Shown here one piece after another: positions 17,891 to 26,476 of a DNA stretch of 64,000 nucleotides. Under the pieces are notes generated by a model that did not search any database, was not told the origin of the DNA, and saw only the letters and a list, made by a program, of their open reading frames with translations. Both the position numbers and the translations under genes were made by a program. Origin of the DNA: Balneola sp. (GTDB lineage Bacteria; Bacteroidota; Rhodothermia; Balneolales; Balneolaceae). The stretch spans positions 372,001-436,000 of the forward strand of contig RHLJ01000002.1 of the NCBI GenBank assembly GCA_003712055.1, in the 5' to 3' direction. Position 1 is the stretch's first letter. Every line of letters starts with the position of its first letter.

Positions 17891-19222
17891 ATGAAAAGTA
17901 TGGATCGAAAAACCTTCCTTAAAAAGAGCACCGCTACCGGGTTAGGAAGTGCAATGGCATTGAGCTTTCCAAATATCCTGATAGGAAAACCAAATAATAG
18001 ACTGAATGTAGCTGTAGTTGGGGTAAGAAGTCGGGGTAAAGCTCATGTTGAAGCTGTTGATAAAGTAGATAATGCAACTGTAACCTGGTTCTGTGATGTA
18101 GATGACAACATCATTGATGAGCACAAAAAGTGGCAGGAGGAAACCGTTGGTTATGTGCCTCAAGTAGAAAAGGATTTTCGAAGGTTACTCGAAAAGGATG
18201 ATATTGACATCATTACCATTGCTACGCCAGAACATTGGCACACGCCAATGGCCATCATGGCTATGCAGGCTGGGAAACATGTATTTATTGAAAAACCGTG
18301 CAGTCATAATCCCTATGAAAATGAACTATTAGTAGCAGCTCAAAAGAAATATGGAAAGTATTGCCAGATGGGGAATCAGCAACGCTCTTCTATTACTTCT
18401 AATAAAGCCGTACAGGAGATTAGAGAGGGTATTATTGGTGATGTTTACTATGCAAAAGCCTGGTATTCAAATACAAGAGGAAGTATCGGGAAAGGGAATG
18501 TAGTACCTGTTCCTGACGCCCTGGACTGGGAACTATTTCAGGGACCTGCTCCAAGAGAAGATTACAGAGACAATGTTCATCCTTATAACTGGCATTGGTT
18601 CAGAACATGGGGAACGGGGGAAATCCATAATAATGGAACCCATGAGATTGATATTTGTCGCTGGGCACTCGGTGTTGATTTGCCTGTAAAAGCAACCTCC
18701 GCAGGAGGACGGTACCATTTTGATGATGACTGGGAATTTTACGATACCCAGAATGCCAGCTTTGAGTTCGAAGGTGGTAAAATGATTTCCTGGGAAGGCA
18801 AAAGCTGTAATGGTTATCCAATAATGGGTAGAGGACGAGGCTCTTTAATACATGGTACTGAGGGGTCTATCTTGTTAGATCGAGATGGATATCTTTTATA
18901 TGATTTACGAGGAAAATTAATCAAAGAAGAAGTGGAGCCTGAAGGAGGTGGGGCTGCAAACACTGCGGATACTCGTGGATTTGATGCCTTAACTGTAAAC
19001 CATATGATTAATTTCGCAAATGCTATTAGGGATGGCGAAGCATTAAAGGCACCGATCGATGATGCAAGTATTTCGACAATGCTATGTCATTATGGAAATA
19101 TTGCTCAGGAAGTAGGAGGGAGTATTCAAATCGATCCAAAGACCGGAAAAATTTTGAATAACCCTGAAGCTATGAAGCACTGGAAGCGTGAATATGAAAA
19201 TGGCTGGGAACCTAAATTATAG
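17891..19222 (+). CDS. Gfo/Idh/MocA oxidoreductase, exported
   Basis: A 443-residue NAD(P)-dependent sugar oxidoreductase. The N-terminus (MDRKTFLKKSTATGLGSAMALSFP) is a Tat-like leader with R-K in place of R-R. The Rossmann motif VAVVGVRSRGKAHV follows at about 36-50. The catalytic EKP is at 134-136 and the substrate segment with GEIHNNGTHEIDICRW near 242. It is the second gene of the DUF1080 operon. The inferred role is C3 oxidation or reduction of a glycoside, with NAD(P) bound before Tat export. The sugar is unknown. Confidence 0.85.
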   Translation: MKSMDRKTFLKKSTATGLGSAMALSFPNILIGKPNNRLNVAVVGVRSRGKAHVEAVDKVDNATVTWFCDVDDNIIDEHKKWQEETVGYVPQVEKDFRRLLEKDDIDIITIATPEHWHTPMAIMAMQAGKHVFIEKPCSHNPYENELLVAAQKKYGKYCQMGNQQRSSITSNKAVQEIREGIIGDVYYAKAWYSNTRGSIGKGNVVPVPDALDWELFQGPAPREDYRDNVHPYNWHWFRTWGTGEIHNNGTHEIDICRWALGVDLPVKATSAGGRYHFDDDWEFYDTQNASFEFEGGKMISWEGKSCNGYPIMGRGRGSLIHGTEGSILLDRDGYLLYDLRGKLIKEEVEPEGGGAANTADTRGFDALTVNHMINFANAIRDGEALKAPIDDASISTMLCHYGNIAQEVGGSIQIDPKTGKILNNPEAMKHWKREYENGWEPKL

Positions 19223-19225
19223 TAG

Positions 19226-20416
19226 ATGAAAAGAAGAGACTTTATCAAAACATCAGCATTAGCCGGAGCAGCCACTTTAACATCTGGGTTTGCTGGAGTG
19301 TACCGATCTAAAGAATTTAACGACATAAAAATTGGAGTGATCGGTACTGGTGATCGTGGGACTGGACTTTCTCATATCATAAAAGATATTGATGGAGTTG
19401 AGGTGACAGCCTGTAGCGATATCATCCCGTTCCGTTTAAAAGATTGTGTGGAAAAAGCTACCAATGGAGCAACGGCCTATGAAGACTATCGGGCATTAAT
19501 TGACGACGACAATGTAAATGCCATTTTGATTGCTGTGCCGTATGGCTTACATGATGAGATTCTGGAGGATGCGCTCGAATCGGGAAAGCACATTTATTGT
19601 GAAAAGACCATGATTAAAGGCATTGAGCCAGCTAAAGATTTGGTTAAAAGAGTAAGAAGCTATGACAGTATTTTCCAGGTTGGTCACCAATACCATAGCA
19701 GTCGTCTGTATCACAAGGCAGTGGAGATTGTTAATGATGGGTATCTAGGCCATATCGAATCTATCGAATGCCAGTGGAATAGAAATGGAGACTGGAGAAG
19801 GCCAGTACCGGATCCAAAGTGGGAGCGAATGATCAACTGGAGGATGTACAGAGAATACTCTGGAGGACTAACTGCGGAGCTATGCTCACACCAAATCGAT
19901 TTCTGTAATTGGGTTGCTGGGGCTACACCAACAAAGGTAAGTGGTTTTGGAGGTATTGATTACTGGAAGGATGGTCGTGAGACTTATGATAATGTTCATA
20001 TCATGATGCAGTATGCCAATGGGATGAATACCAAGTTCACAAGTCTTACCACCAATGCCTATGAACGGTATCAAATTAAGCTTCAAGGGCAAAAGGGCAC
20101 CTTAGTAATTAATTTCGGAGGAGCTAAAATCTATCTTGAGAACCTTGATCAGGCTCGGGAACAGGGATTGGTTGATGGAGTCTCCGGCGCAACTTCAGAA
20201 GCATGGGATCGAGGAGAAGGAGCTCCAATTACGGTTGCTGATGACATGGATGCCTCAAAACAGGCACTGATCGATTTCAGGGATTCCGTACGAACTGGTA
20301 AGGAACCCGATTCAAATGTTGAAACCGGCGCAAATGTATCAATTCTTGTTTCTATGGCTATTGATGCAATGGATAACAATAAGGTTGTCGAATGGAAGCC
20401 GGAGTATAATATTTAA
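19226..20416 (+). CDS. Gfo/Idh/MocA oxidoreductase with Tat signal
   Basis: A 396-residue paralogue of the preceding enzyme and last gene of the DUF1080 operon, 3 bases downstream. It has a proper twin-arginine leader (MKRRDFIKTSALAGAA) and the Rossmann motif IGVIGTGDRGTGL at about 36-48. The catalytic-lysine motif reads EKT at 126-128 in place of EKP. The histidine-containing helix is ELCSHQIDFCNW near 218. The leader and operon position suggest periplasmic action beside the DUF1080 lipoprotein. The EKT variant suggests a different sugar or direction from its neighbour. Confidence 0.85.
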   Translation: MKRRDFIKTSALAGAATLTSGFAGVYRSKEFNDIKIGVIGTGDRGTGLSHIIKDIDGVEVTACSDIIPFRLKDCVEKATNGATAYEDYRALIDDDNVNAILIAVPYGLHDEILEDALESGKHIYCEKTMIKGIEPAKDLVKRVRSYDSIFQVGHQYHSSRLYHKAVEIVNDGYLGHIESIECQWNRNGDWRRPVPDPKWERMINWRMYREYSGGLTAELCSHQIDFCNWVAGATPTKVSGFGGIDYWKDGRETYDNVHIMMQYANGMNTKFTSLTTNAYERYQIKLQGQKGTLVINFGGAKIYLENLDQAREQGLVDGVSGATSEAWDRGEGAPITVADDMDASKQALIDFRDSVRTGKEPDSNVETGANVSILVSMAIDAMDNNKVVEWKPEYNI

Positions 20417-20434
20417 CTTTCGCTCTCTTTCATT

Positions 20435-20528
20435 GTCATTCTGAGGCTACTGCCGAAGAATCAACAAAGCCATAAATTTGTTTAGGTTGTTAATTGTGCT
20501 GATTCTTCGCAAGTATGCTCAGAATGAC
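20435..20528. repeat. REPIN-like doublet A (class 1 hairpins)
   Basis: Two inverted 29-base arms (20435-20463 and 20500-20528) lie in the convergent gap between the oxidoreductase gene and safE. Read towards the centre, each arm is GTC, stem ATTCT, GA, a 2-base inner stem, a 6-base loop, the inner stem partner, GA, AGAAT, CA. The inner stem is GG/CC with loop CTACTG on the left and GC/GC with loop ATACTT on the right. The arms therefore differ in sequence but keep pairing. Copies B and D have the same plan. Confidence 0.9.
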
Positions 20529-20531
20529 GAT

Positions 20532-21239
20532 TTACTTGCTAACAGGAAAGACACAAAAGCTCTCCATGTTTTCGGCCAGTATCCGTGCCAGGTGCAAATC
20601 CTGGAAAGCAATCCCTCTGACGATTAGGAAGACTCCCAGGCTAAAGGCAAGGTAAGGTACGAGCTTTCGAATGGAGCTTCTCAGGTTAAGAGAGAGAATA
20701 GTAGGTGCGAGATACATCAAAAACATAGCCGGGAAAGTACCCAATCCAAATAATGCCATATACTGCATGCTATGCATGGGAGATTCGGTTAATACAGCTG
20801 CTGCAAGGCCTGAATACACAAAAGCACAGGGGAGAAGTCCATTTAACACGCCCATTCCAAAAAGGGCAAAAAAGGAAGGTTTTCGAAGCAATTTGCCATA
20901 ATACTTCGAAATGGATTTGACAAAATTCTGATAAATCTGTGGCTTTTCTCTTTTCTTAAAGAAACGATTCAGCACTACTCCAAATACTATTCCTACTCCA
21001 AGTAGTATAGAAAGTGTGCCTTGAAAACCCGAGAAAGTGATTTGAGTTCCTAACAACCCAAATAGCAATCCAAAAAGGGCATAAACCAGGATTCGCCCAG
21101 AATTATATAAGCCGGCGCTTAATGAAAGAGCAACCAGGCTTGAACTTGACCTGGGAATAGACATCGCGATAGGGCCACACATCCCCACACAATGAAAGCT
21201 TCCTACAAAGCCTAGAACCGGGGCAGTCCAGAGTTCCAT
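20532..21239 (-). CDS. TauE/SafE (UreH-domain) membrane protein of the cbb3 operon
   Basis: A 235-residue polytopic membrane protein with about six hydrophobic segments. It starts with GFVGSFHCVGMCGPIAMSIP (about 10-29), the Cys-containing signature of the SafE/UreH-domain group found at the end of cco operons. Such proteins are thought to serve oxidase or cytochrome maturation, perhaps metal or sulfur-species transport; the substrate is unproven. It is the last gene of the operon, 1 base after ccoH. Its stop abuts the REPIN-like doublet. Confidence 0.8.
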   Translation of the reverse strand: MELWTAPVLGFVGSFHCVGMCGPIAMSIPRSSSSLVALSLSAGLYNSGRILVYALFGLLFGLLGTQITFSGFQGTLSILLGVGIVFGVVLNRFFKKREKPQIYQNFVKSISKYYGKLLRKPSFFALFGMGVLNGLLPCAFVYSGLAAAVLTESPMHSMQYMALFGLGTFPAMFLMYLAPTILSLNLRSSIRKLVPYLAFSLGVFLIVRGIAFQDLHLARILAENMESFCVFPVSK

Positions 21240-21240
21240 A

Positions 21241-21690
21241 TTATATGATTACTACTTTTTCTTCCTGGTAGTCCAGGTTATCCATTTTCCAGGTTACCGT
21301 AAGTACCCATTTCCCTTTGTCCATTCGCTCCATAGGGATCACATGTGTGTTTCCGGCATCAAACTGGATAGCCAGGTTCATGTCCTTACTTGCATCGTTT
21401 GGTCTATAGAGGTTAATGGTTCCTTCCTGGGCTTTTTTCACTATTTCTTCAGGGAAAAATACCTTTAAGGCCACACGCTCTTCATCGAATAGAATAACAA
21501 CTTGTTCCTCCAGTTCTGAAGCTCGTTCCTTGCTATCGATGGTTTCCTGGTATGCCACACCCTCTTCATAATGATTGTTATTCACCAGATAGAAATCGAG
21601 GCTGATGAGGTAGCTGACCATACTTAAGGTTCCGATTATAAAGAGCGTAACCGCGATAAAAATTCCTTTTCCCCAATCTAGTTTTTTCAT
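21241..21690 (-). CDS. ccoH: FixH/CcoH cbb3 oxidase assembly protein
   Basis: A 149-residue protein with one N-terminal membrane anchor (about 10-30) and a periplasmic domain. The domain ends in a W-x-L-T-V-x-W type strand (KGKWVLTVTWKMD near 124-136), typical of FixH/CcoH. CcoH stabilises early assembly intermediates of cbb3 oxidase. It lies 8 bases after ccoG and 1 base before safE. Sequence conservation is low in this family, so the call rests on size, topology and position. Confidence 0.8.
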   Translation of the reverse strand: MKKLDWGKGIFIAVTLFIIGTLSMVSYLISLDFYLVNNNHYEEGVAYQETIDSKERASELEEQVVILFDEERVALKVFFPEEIVKKAQEGTINLYRPNDASKDMNLAIQFDAGNTHVIPMERMDKGKWVLTVTWKMDNLDYQEEKVVII

Positions 21691-21698
21691 GATCGTAC

Positions 21699-23153
21699 TT
21701 AGTTATTAGGCCCTAAAAAGCCGGTTTTTACTGTTTCAATTTGTTCTCCATCAGCCATAACAATAAAGCTAATGTCGGTTTGTAGTCCATCTAAATGCTC
21801 TTTAGAAATCTGAACCATAAAGCGGCCTTCTACTAAACTTTGTCCCGGTACAGAATTGATCATCCCAAGAGATACCAGTTGTCCGGGAGGTGAAATTAGG
21901 GCAAGCTCATAGTCTATTTCTTCAAAAGTCTTATTGATTACTTTGATGGTATATATATTGCTAATTCGGTTATCAGGAAGTTCCTGGAAAAGGGTGCCTC
22001 TCTCTCTTAAGATGGTCGTTTCAAGGTCTGAGCGCATGCTTAACAGTACTACAAAAGTAGTGAGTAGTGCTAAAAGAACGGCGGAGTACCCCATTATTCT
22101 TGGGGTAAGGATTTTTCTCTTTTCAGACCGAATAGCATTTTCTGAAGAATAACGAATAAGACCTCTTGGCTTGTCGATTTTGTCCATGATATCATCGCAG
22201 GCATCAATACAGGCAGTGCAATGAGTACATTCCAGTTGAGTACCGTTTCTGATATCAATACCCATTGGGCATACCTGCACGCATTGATAGCAATCGATAC
22301 AATCTCCAAAGGTAGCGCCTTCTTCTAATCCAAGATCTGCAATAGAAAAAGCTCCACTTTCAACTTTCTTTCGATCACCAACTCTTGCCCTGCTTTCACC
22401 CCGAACATAATCGTACATCACATTTATCGAGTTATTATCGAGCATTACGGACTGCATTCTACCATAAGGGCACACGAAATGACATACCTGCTCTCTCATA
22501 AAAGCAAATACGCCATAAAATACCCCACTGAAAATGATCATAGCCGATAAGCCAGCAAGATGTTCAGAAGGCGGATCAGTAACCAGTTCAATCCAGTCAT
22601 CTTTTCCCATTACATAGGCTAAAAAGAGGTTGGAAATCAGAAAGGCCATTCCATAGAAGATGGCATGCTTACTTCCTTTCTTTAGAATCTTTTCGGCATT
22701 CCATGGAGCTTTTTTTAATCGAATCTGATCGGAAGCGTCACCTTCAATCCAGTACTCTATTCTTCGGAAAACCATTTCCATGAAAATAGTTTGAGGACAG
22801 GCCCATCCGCAGAATAGTCGGCCAAAGATCGTTGTAAATAGAACAACACCCAGGATGAATGCTAACATCCCAAAAACCAATAGATGTAGGTCCTGTGGCC
22901 AAAAAGCCACGCCGAAGATGACGAATTCCCGTTCAATGACATCAATCATCAACAGAGGTTGACCATTTATTTCGATAAAAGGCCCGGAGAAGAAGAAACC
23001 CAGTAATAACAGAGCCACGATATTCCGGGCTCTGTAATACCTTCCACTCGGTTTTTTTGGATAAATCCAGTTTCTGCCACCTTTCTCATTTACGGTGGCC
23101 AGATAATCACGAAATTGATCCTGCTCTATTCGACGATCTTTAGTTTTGGACAT
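21699..23153 (-). CDS. ccoG: CcoG/RdxA/FixG cbb3 oxidase accessory iron-sulfur protein
   Basis: A 484-residue membrane protein with several N-terminal helices. The periplasm-side motif CGWACPQTIFMEMVFRRIE lies near 119-137. Two 4Fe-4S ferredoxin-type clusters follow: CIDCYQCVQVCPMGID near 280-295 and CTHCTACIDACD near 303-314. A C-terminal Ig-like domain covers about 370-484. CcoG reduces copper(II) during cbb3 copper-site assembly, as known from other bacteria. Its start overlaps the stop of the 54-residue Cys-rich ORF by 14 bases. Confidence 0.93.
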   Translation of the reverse strand: MSKTKDRRIEQDQFRDYLATVNEKGGRNWIYPKKPSGRYYRARNIVALLLLGFFFSGPFIEINGQPLLMIDVIEREFVIFGVAFWPQDLHLLVFGMLAFILGVVLFTTIFGRLFCGWACPQTIFMEMVFRRIEYWIEGDASDQIRLKKAPWNAEKILKKGSKHAIFYGMAFLISNLFLAYVMGKDDWIELVTDPPSEHLAGLSAMIIFSGVFYGVFAFMREQVCHFVCPYGRMQSVMLDNNSINVMYDYVRGESRARVGDRKKVESGAFSIADLGLEEGATFGDCIDCYQCVQVCPMGIDIRNGTQLECTHCTACIDACDDIMDKIDKPRGLIRYSSENAIRSEKRKILTPRIMGYSAVLLALLTTFVVLLSMRSDLETTILRERGTLFQELPDNRISNIYTIKVINKTFEEIDYELALISPPGQLVSLGMINSVPGQSLVEGRFMVQISKEHLDGLQTDISFIVMADGEQIETVKTGFLGPNN

Positions 23154-23304
23154 CTTTTACAACCGATGGTTTAACTGTATCTGGTTTGGTTTTCAGAGTT
23201 TCCACACTAATTGATTTTGATTTACAATTAGGGTTTTTGCAGGTGCCGGAGCACCCTTCTTTGATTCTTATTGTATCGTTAGATGTATCCACTCTTAAAC
23301 ACAT
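23140..23304 (-). CDS. Cys-rich 54-residue ORF between ccoP and ccoG
   Basis: I translated this by hand. ATG at 23304 opens 54 codons to TAA at 23140-23142. The product begins MCLRVDTSNDTIRIKEG, has the cluster CSGTCKNPNC (Cys18, Cys22, Cys27) and ends in a Lys/Thr/Val-rich tail. It starts 3 bases after the ccoP stop and overlaps the ccoG start by 14 bases, the tight spacing used by every other gene in this operon. Removing it would leave the only large gap (154 bases). No signal peptide or membrane segment is seen. A metal-binding or copper-handling role is inferred from the cysteines and the neighbourhood only. Confidence 0.6.
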   Translation of the reverse strand: MCLRVDTSNDTIRIKEGCSGTCKNPNCKSKSISVETLKTKPDTVKPSVVKDVQN

Positions 23305-23307
23305 AAC

Positions 23308-23913
23308 CTACTCCATGTTACATTGAACGGCTCTTGTTTCATCAACAGCCTTTGGGTTAGGAGGGTTGGTGCCCTGGATTGATGCAATGTAACTGATTAG
23401 GTCGGTCATGTCTTCATCAGCAATTGGTGCATTACTTCCATAAGGCATCATTCCTTTTTCCATGAATCCATTAGCAATATTTGTAGCTATCTCTTCGGCA
23501 GAACATCCACTGATCCAGAATTCATCGGTTAAGTTGGGTCCTACCAATCCTTCGCCAGCATTTCCATGACAGGTGAAACAAAGATTATTGGTGCTCATAA
23601 AGATTTCCTTTCCATTGGCAATGGATGCTTCATCTGTTTCAAAAACCCAGGCTACCGTTCCTGTACTTGCCTGTGGGTCATTATCTGATCCCAGTCCATA
23701 CTGTTCTTCCGCTGCCGCCATCTCCAGGGCATACTGCTCATGTTGGTCCGAACCGAAATTGAACACTTCATAATAGAGCAAATACAGAACGCCCCATCCG
23801 ATGGTGAAGTAGAACAACCAAAGCCACCAAACCGGCATGTGATTATCTAATTCACGAATACCATCATATTCATGATTAAGTAGTTTGTCTTGTTCATCAT
23901 CTAAAATGTTCAT
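23308..23913 (-). CDS. ccoP: cbb3 oxidase subunit III, single-heme CcoP
   Basis: A 201-residue c-type cytochrome subunit. One membrane helix lies at about 29-50 (WWLWLFYFTIGWGVLYLLYY). The single heme motif CFTCH is at 112-116. A probable methionine ligand lies in KGMMPYG near 153-159. The diheme CcoP of Proteobacteria has two CxxCH domains; this one has only one. The cytoplasmic start contains HEYDGIRELDNHMPVWW, typical of CcoP. It follows ccoQ by 2 bases and feeds electrons to the CcoNO core. Confidence 0.92.
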   Translation of the reverse strand: MNILDDEQDKLLNHEYDGIRELDNHMPVWWLWLFYFTIGWGVLYLLYYEVFNFGSDQHEQYALEMAAAEEQYGLGSDNDPQASTGTVAWVFETDEASIANGKEIFMSTNNLCFTCHGNAGEGLVGPNLTDEFWISGCSAEEIATNIANGFMEKGMMPYGSNAPIADEDMTDLISYIASIQGTNPPNPKAVDETRAVQCNME

Positions 23914-23915
23914 GG

Positions 23916-24101
23916 CTATGAGAGTTTCTGGTTAATAGTTTCATCAGATTCTAAAGGAAGGTTTGCGGCATCATCCCAATGATGCTTTCCTGTTTTTATC
24001 AGGTATGTGATCAAAAGGACGAAAAAGGCAAAAAAGAGGAGGAGGGAGATGCTTGGAAACAACTCGATCCCTTCCATGCTTCGAAGTACTTGCTTATACA
24101 T
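23916..24101 (-). CDS. ccoQ: CcoQ/FixQ-like small cbb3 subunit
   Basis: A 61-residue single-span membrane protein. The start MYKQVLRSMEGIELFPSISL leads into a helix (LLLFFAFFVLLITYLI) and a charged cytoplasmic tail. Size, topology and position between ccoNO and ccoP match CcoQ, which stabilises the CcoN-CcoP interaction. The spacing is 2 bases to both neighbours. Confidence 0.85.
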   Translation of the reverse strand: MYKQVLRSMEGIELFPSISLLLFFAFFVLLITYLIKTGKHHWDDAANLPLESDETINQKLS

Positions 24102-24103
24102 AA

Positions 24104-26284
24104 TTAATCCTCCTGCTCATTTAAGCTTAATGGGTTGGTAGAAGGCAGTCCTTCAAAGGGATCATTATTGCCATTAATATCTGTACCCAGGCGCTGTAGG
24201 TAAGCGATTAAGGCAATGATCTGTTTCTCAGAAGTGATTTCAATTCCATCAACTTCTCCGAATCCATTTTCGCGAAGTCCGGTAGCTATTTGCTCAGCCT
24301 GAGCTCTTAAGTCTGCAATCGCCTGATCTTCATAACCCTCAGCGTAAGGAACACCTACAGCCCGAAGTGCATTTACTCGCTTAGGAATACTTTCGATATC
24401 CATGTCCTTCTCGAGCATCCACGGGTAGGCCGGCATAATAGATCCAGGTGAGGTAGAATTAGGATCATACATATGTCTCAGATGCCATGAATCTGGATAT
24501 TTTCCTCCGATTCTATGTAGATCAGGACCCGTTCGTTTTGACCCCCACAGGAATGGATGATCATAAACAAACTCACCTGCTTTAGAATATTCGCCATAGC
24601 GTTCTGTTTCAGAACGGAAAGGACGGATCATCTGAGAATGACAGTTGTTACATCCTTCAGCTATGTAAATATCTCGCCCCTCGATCTCCAAAGGAGTGTA
24701 GGGTTTTACACTTTCTATAGTTGGAATATTGGAATCGATCAGAGCCGTAGGCATGTATTCAACAATACCACCTATTAGTATGGCTACCACTACCAGAAGG
24801 GTGAACTTGATAGGTCTTCCTTCCAAATTTCTGTGCCATTTTTCCTTATGACCTTCCATTGGATCGATAAGCGCAGGAGCCTGAGCTTCTTCAGAAGCCT
24901 CAAGACTTCCTTTTTGAGCGGTTTTAAGGATGTTATATACACCAACTACAGCTCCAACGATGAACAAGCTACCACCAAGTGCACGTAGTGCATACATTGG
25001 CATAATTTGGACAACAGTTTCCAGGAAGTTTGGGTACTGTAAGAAACCTTCAGCTGTGAATTGCTTCCACATTAAACTCTGAGTGATTCCACCCCAGTAC
25101 ATTGGGATCACATAGAAGATTGCACCAAGCGTAGCGAACCAAAAATGGATGTTAGCTAGCTTTACAGAAAACAACTTGGTCTTATAAATCTTAGGAGTGA
25201 TGTAGTACAGCATGGCAAAGGTCAAACCACCATTCCATAGAAGTGCACCATTGTGAACATGACCGATGATATAGTCAGAGTAATGGGCAATTGCGTTCAC
25301 ATTAGCGATGGAAAGCATAGGCCCTTCAAAGGTTACCATACCATACGCAGTAACACCAACTACCAGGAATTTAAGTACGGGGTCTTCGCGAACCTTATCC
25401 CATGCTCCACGAAGGGTTAACAAACCATTCAACATACCTCCCCACGAAGGAGCAATCAGCATTAAACTGAATACAGTTCCCAATGCCTGAGCCCAACCTG
25501 GAAGAGCGGTATATAGCAGGTGATGCGGCCCCGCCCAGATATAAATAAAGATCAACGACCAGAAGTGAACAATGGACAATCGATATGAGAAGATCGGACG
25601 ATTTGCTGCCTTAGGAATGAAGTAATACATGATTCCCAGGAAGGGGGTAGTCAGGAAAAAGGCCACGGCATTGTGGCCATACCACCATTGAACGAGGGCA
25701 TCCTGAACACCTGCATACAAAGAATAGCTCTTTAGCATAGTAGCAGGTACTTCAAAGGAGTTAACTACGTGGAGTACAGCTACTGTCACGAAAGTAGCGA
25801 TATAGAACCAAATAGCTACATAGATATGCTTTTCACGGCGCTTCATGATCGTCATGATCATATTCACCCCAAATACCACCCAAATTAGTGTAATGGCGAT
25901 ATCAATAGGCCATTCCAGTTCCGCATATTCCTTACTGGTAGTTATCCCGAAAGGAAGGGTTAGTACTGCTGAAAGAATGATGATCTGCCATCCCCAAAAA
26001 TGAATTTTACTTAGTAAGGGACTCCACATGGGAGTTTTACAAAGTCGGGGTAGTGAGTAGTAAACCCCGTAGAAGATGGCATTTCCAGCAAATGCAAAGA
26101 TTACTGCATTTGTATGAAGTGGCCTTAATCGCCCATAAGACAGCTCAGGAATAAATCCAAGGAAGTCTGGGAAAATAAGCTTTAGGGCGACAATTAATCC
26201 TACAAGGAAGCCGATGATCCCGAAAATCATCGAGGCGAGCCCGAAATTGCGAACTATTTTATTGTCATAATGAAAAGTGTCCAT
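24104..26284 (-). CDS. ccoNO: Fused cbb3 oxidase subunits I and II (CcoN-CcoO)
   Basis: A 726-residue fusion. Residues 1 to about 470 are CcoN, the 12-helix heme b/heme b3-CuB core. LHTNAVIFAFAGN is near 52, WWYGHNAVAFFLTTP near 200 and DYIIGHVHNGALLWNGG near 340. Residues from about 500 are CcoO, with one anchor helix and a heme c motif CNNCH near 543 (followed by SQMIRPFRSE) and GSIMPAYPWM near 613 with the methionine ligand. The fusion of ccoN and ccoO is common in Bacteroidota and relatives. The enzyme is a high-affinity terminal oxidase for low oxygen. Confidence 0.96.
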   Translation of the reverse strand: MDTFHYDNKIVRNFGLASMIFGIIGFLVGLIVALKLIFPDFLGFIPELSYGRLRPLHTNAVIFAFAGNAIFYGVYYSLPRLCKTPMWSPLLSKIHFWGWQIIILSAVLTLPFGITTSKEYAELEWPIDIAITLIWVVFGVNMIMTIMKRREKHIYVAIWFYIATFVTVAVLHVVNSFEVPATMLKSYSLYAGVQDALVQWWYGHNAVAFFLTTPFLGIMYYFIPKAANRPIFSYRLSIVHFWSLIFIYIWAGPHHLLYTALPGWAQALGTVFSLMLIAPSWGGMLNGLLTLRGAWDKVREDPVLKFLVVGVTAYGMVTFEGPMLSIANVNAIAHYSDYIIGHVHNGALLWNGGLTFAMLYYITPKIYKTKLFSVKLANIHFWFATLGAIFYVIPMYWGGITQSLMWKQFTAEGFLQYPNFLETVVQIMPMYALRALGGSLFIVGAVVGVYNILKTAQKGSLEASEEAQAPALIDPMEGHKEKWHRNLEGRPIKFTLLVVVAILIGGIVEYMPTALIDSNIPTIESVKPYTPLEIEGRDIYIAEGCNNCHSQMIRPFRSETERYGEYSKAGEFVYDHPFLWGSKRTGPDLHRIGGKYPDSWHLRHMYDPNSTSPGSIMPAYPWMLEKDMDIESIPKRVNALRAVGVPYAEGYEDQAIADLRAQAEQIATGLRENGFGEVDGIEITSEKQIIALIAYLQRLGTDINGNNDPFEGLPSTNPLSLNEQED

Positions 26285-26293
26285 TGATATGAC

Positions 26294-26476
26294 CTAGTCA
26301 GTTTTATTAGTTAGTGTTTTATGTTCTTTTGATGGAGGTTCATCATTGAATAGCATTCTAATGGAGGGAGTTTGAGGGTCGTCGAATTGCCCCGTTTTAA
26401 CCGCCCAGAAGAATGCTCCCAAAAAGGTGAGAGCGACGAGCAAGCTGAATATGATGAGTACTACTATTACGCCCAT
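26294..26476 (-). CDS. ccoS: CcoS cbb3 oxidase assembly protein
   Basis: A 60-residue single-span protein. MGVIVVLIIFSLLVALTFLGAFFWAVKTGQFDD is the typical CcoS start, with the conserved W-A-x-x-x-G-Q-F-D-D at the membrane edge, followed by PxxRML. CcoS is needed to load heme and copper into cbb3. The frame stays open upstream to 26665, but ATG 26476 is the right start because upstream sequence lies inside ccoI. It overlaps ccoI by 10 bases. Confidence 0.92.
   Translation of the reverse strand: MGVIVVLIIFSLLVALTFLGAFFWAVKTGQFDDPQTPSIRMLFNDEPPSKEHKTLTNKTD

Noticed and set aside
16518-20416. Whole DUF1080 operon as a horizontally acquired island
   Set aside because: Base composition and codon choice look like the neighbours. 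There is no integrase, tRNA or direct repeat. The adjacent doublet alone is not evidence of transfer.
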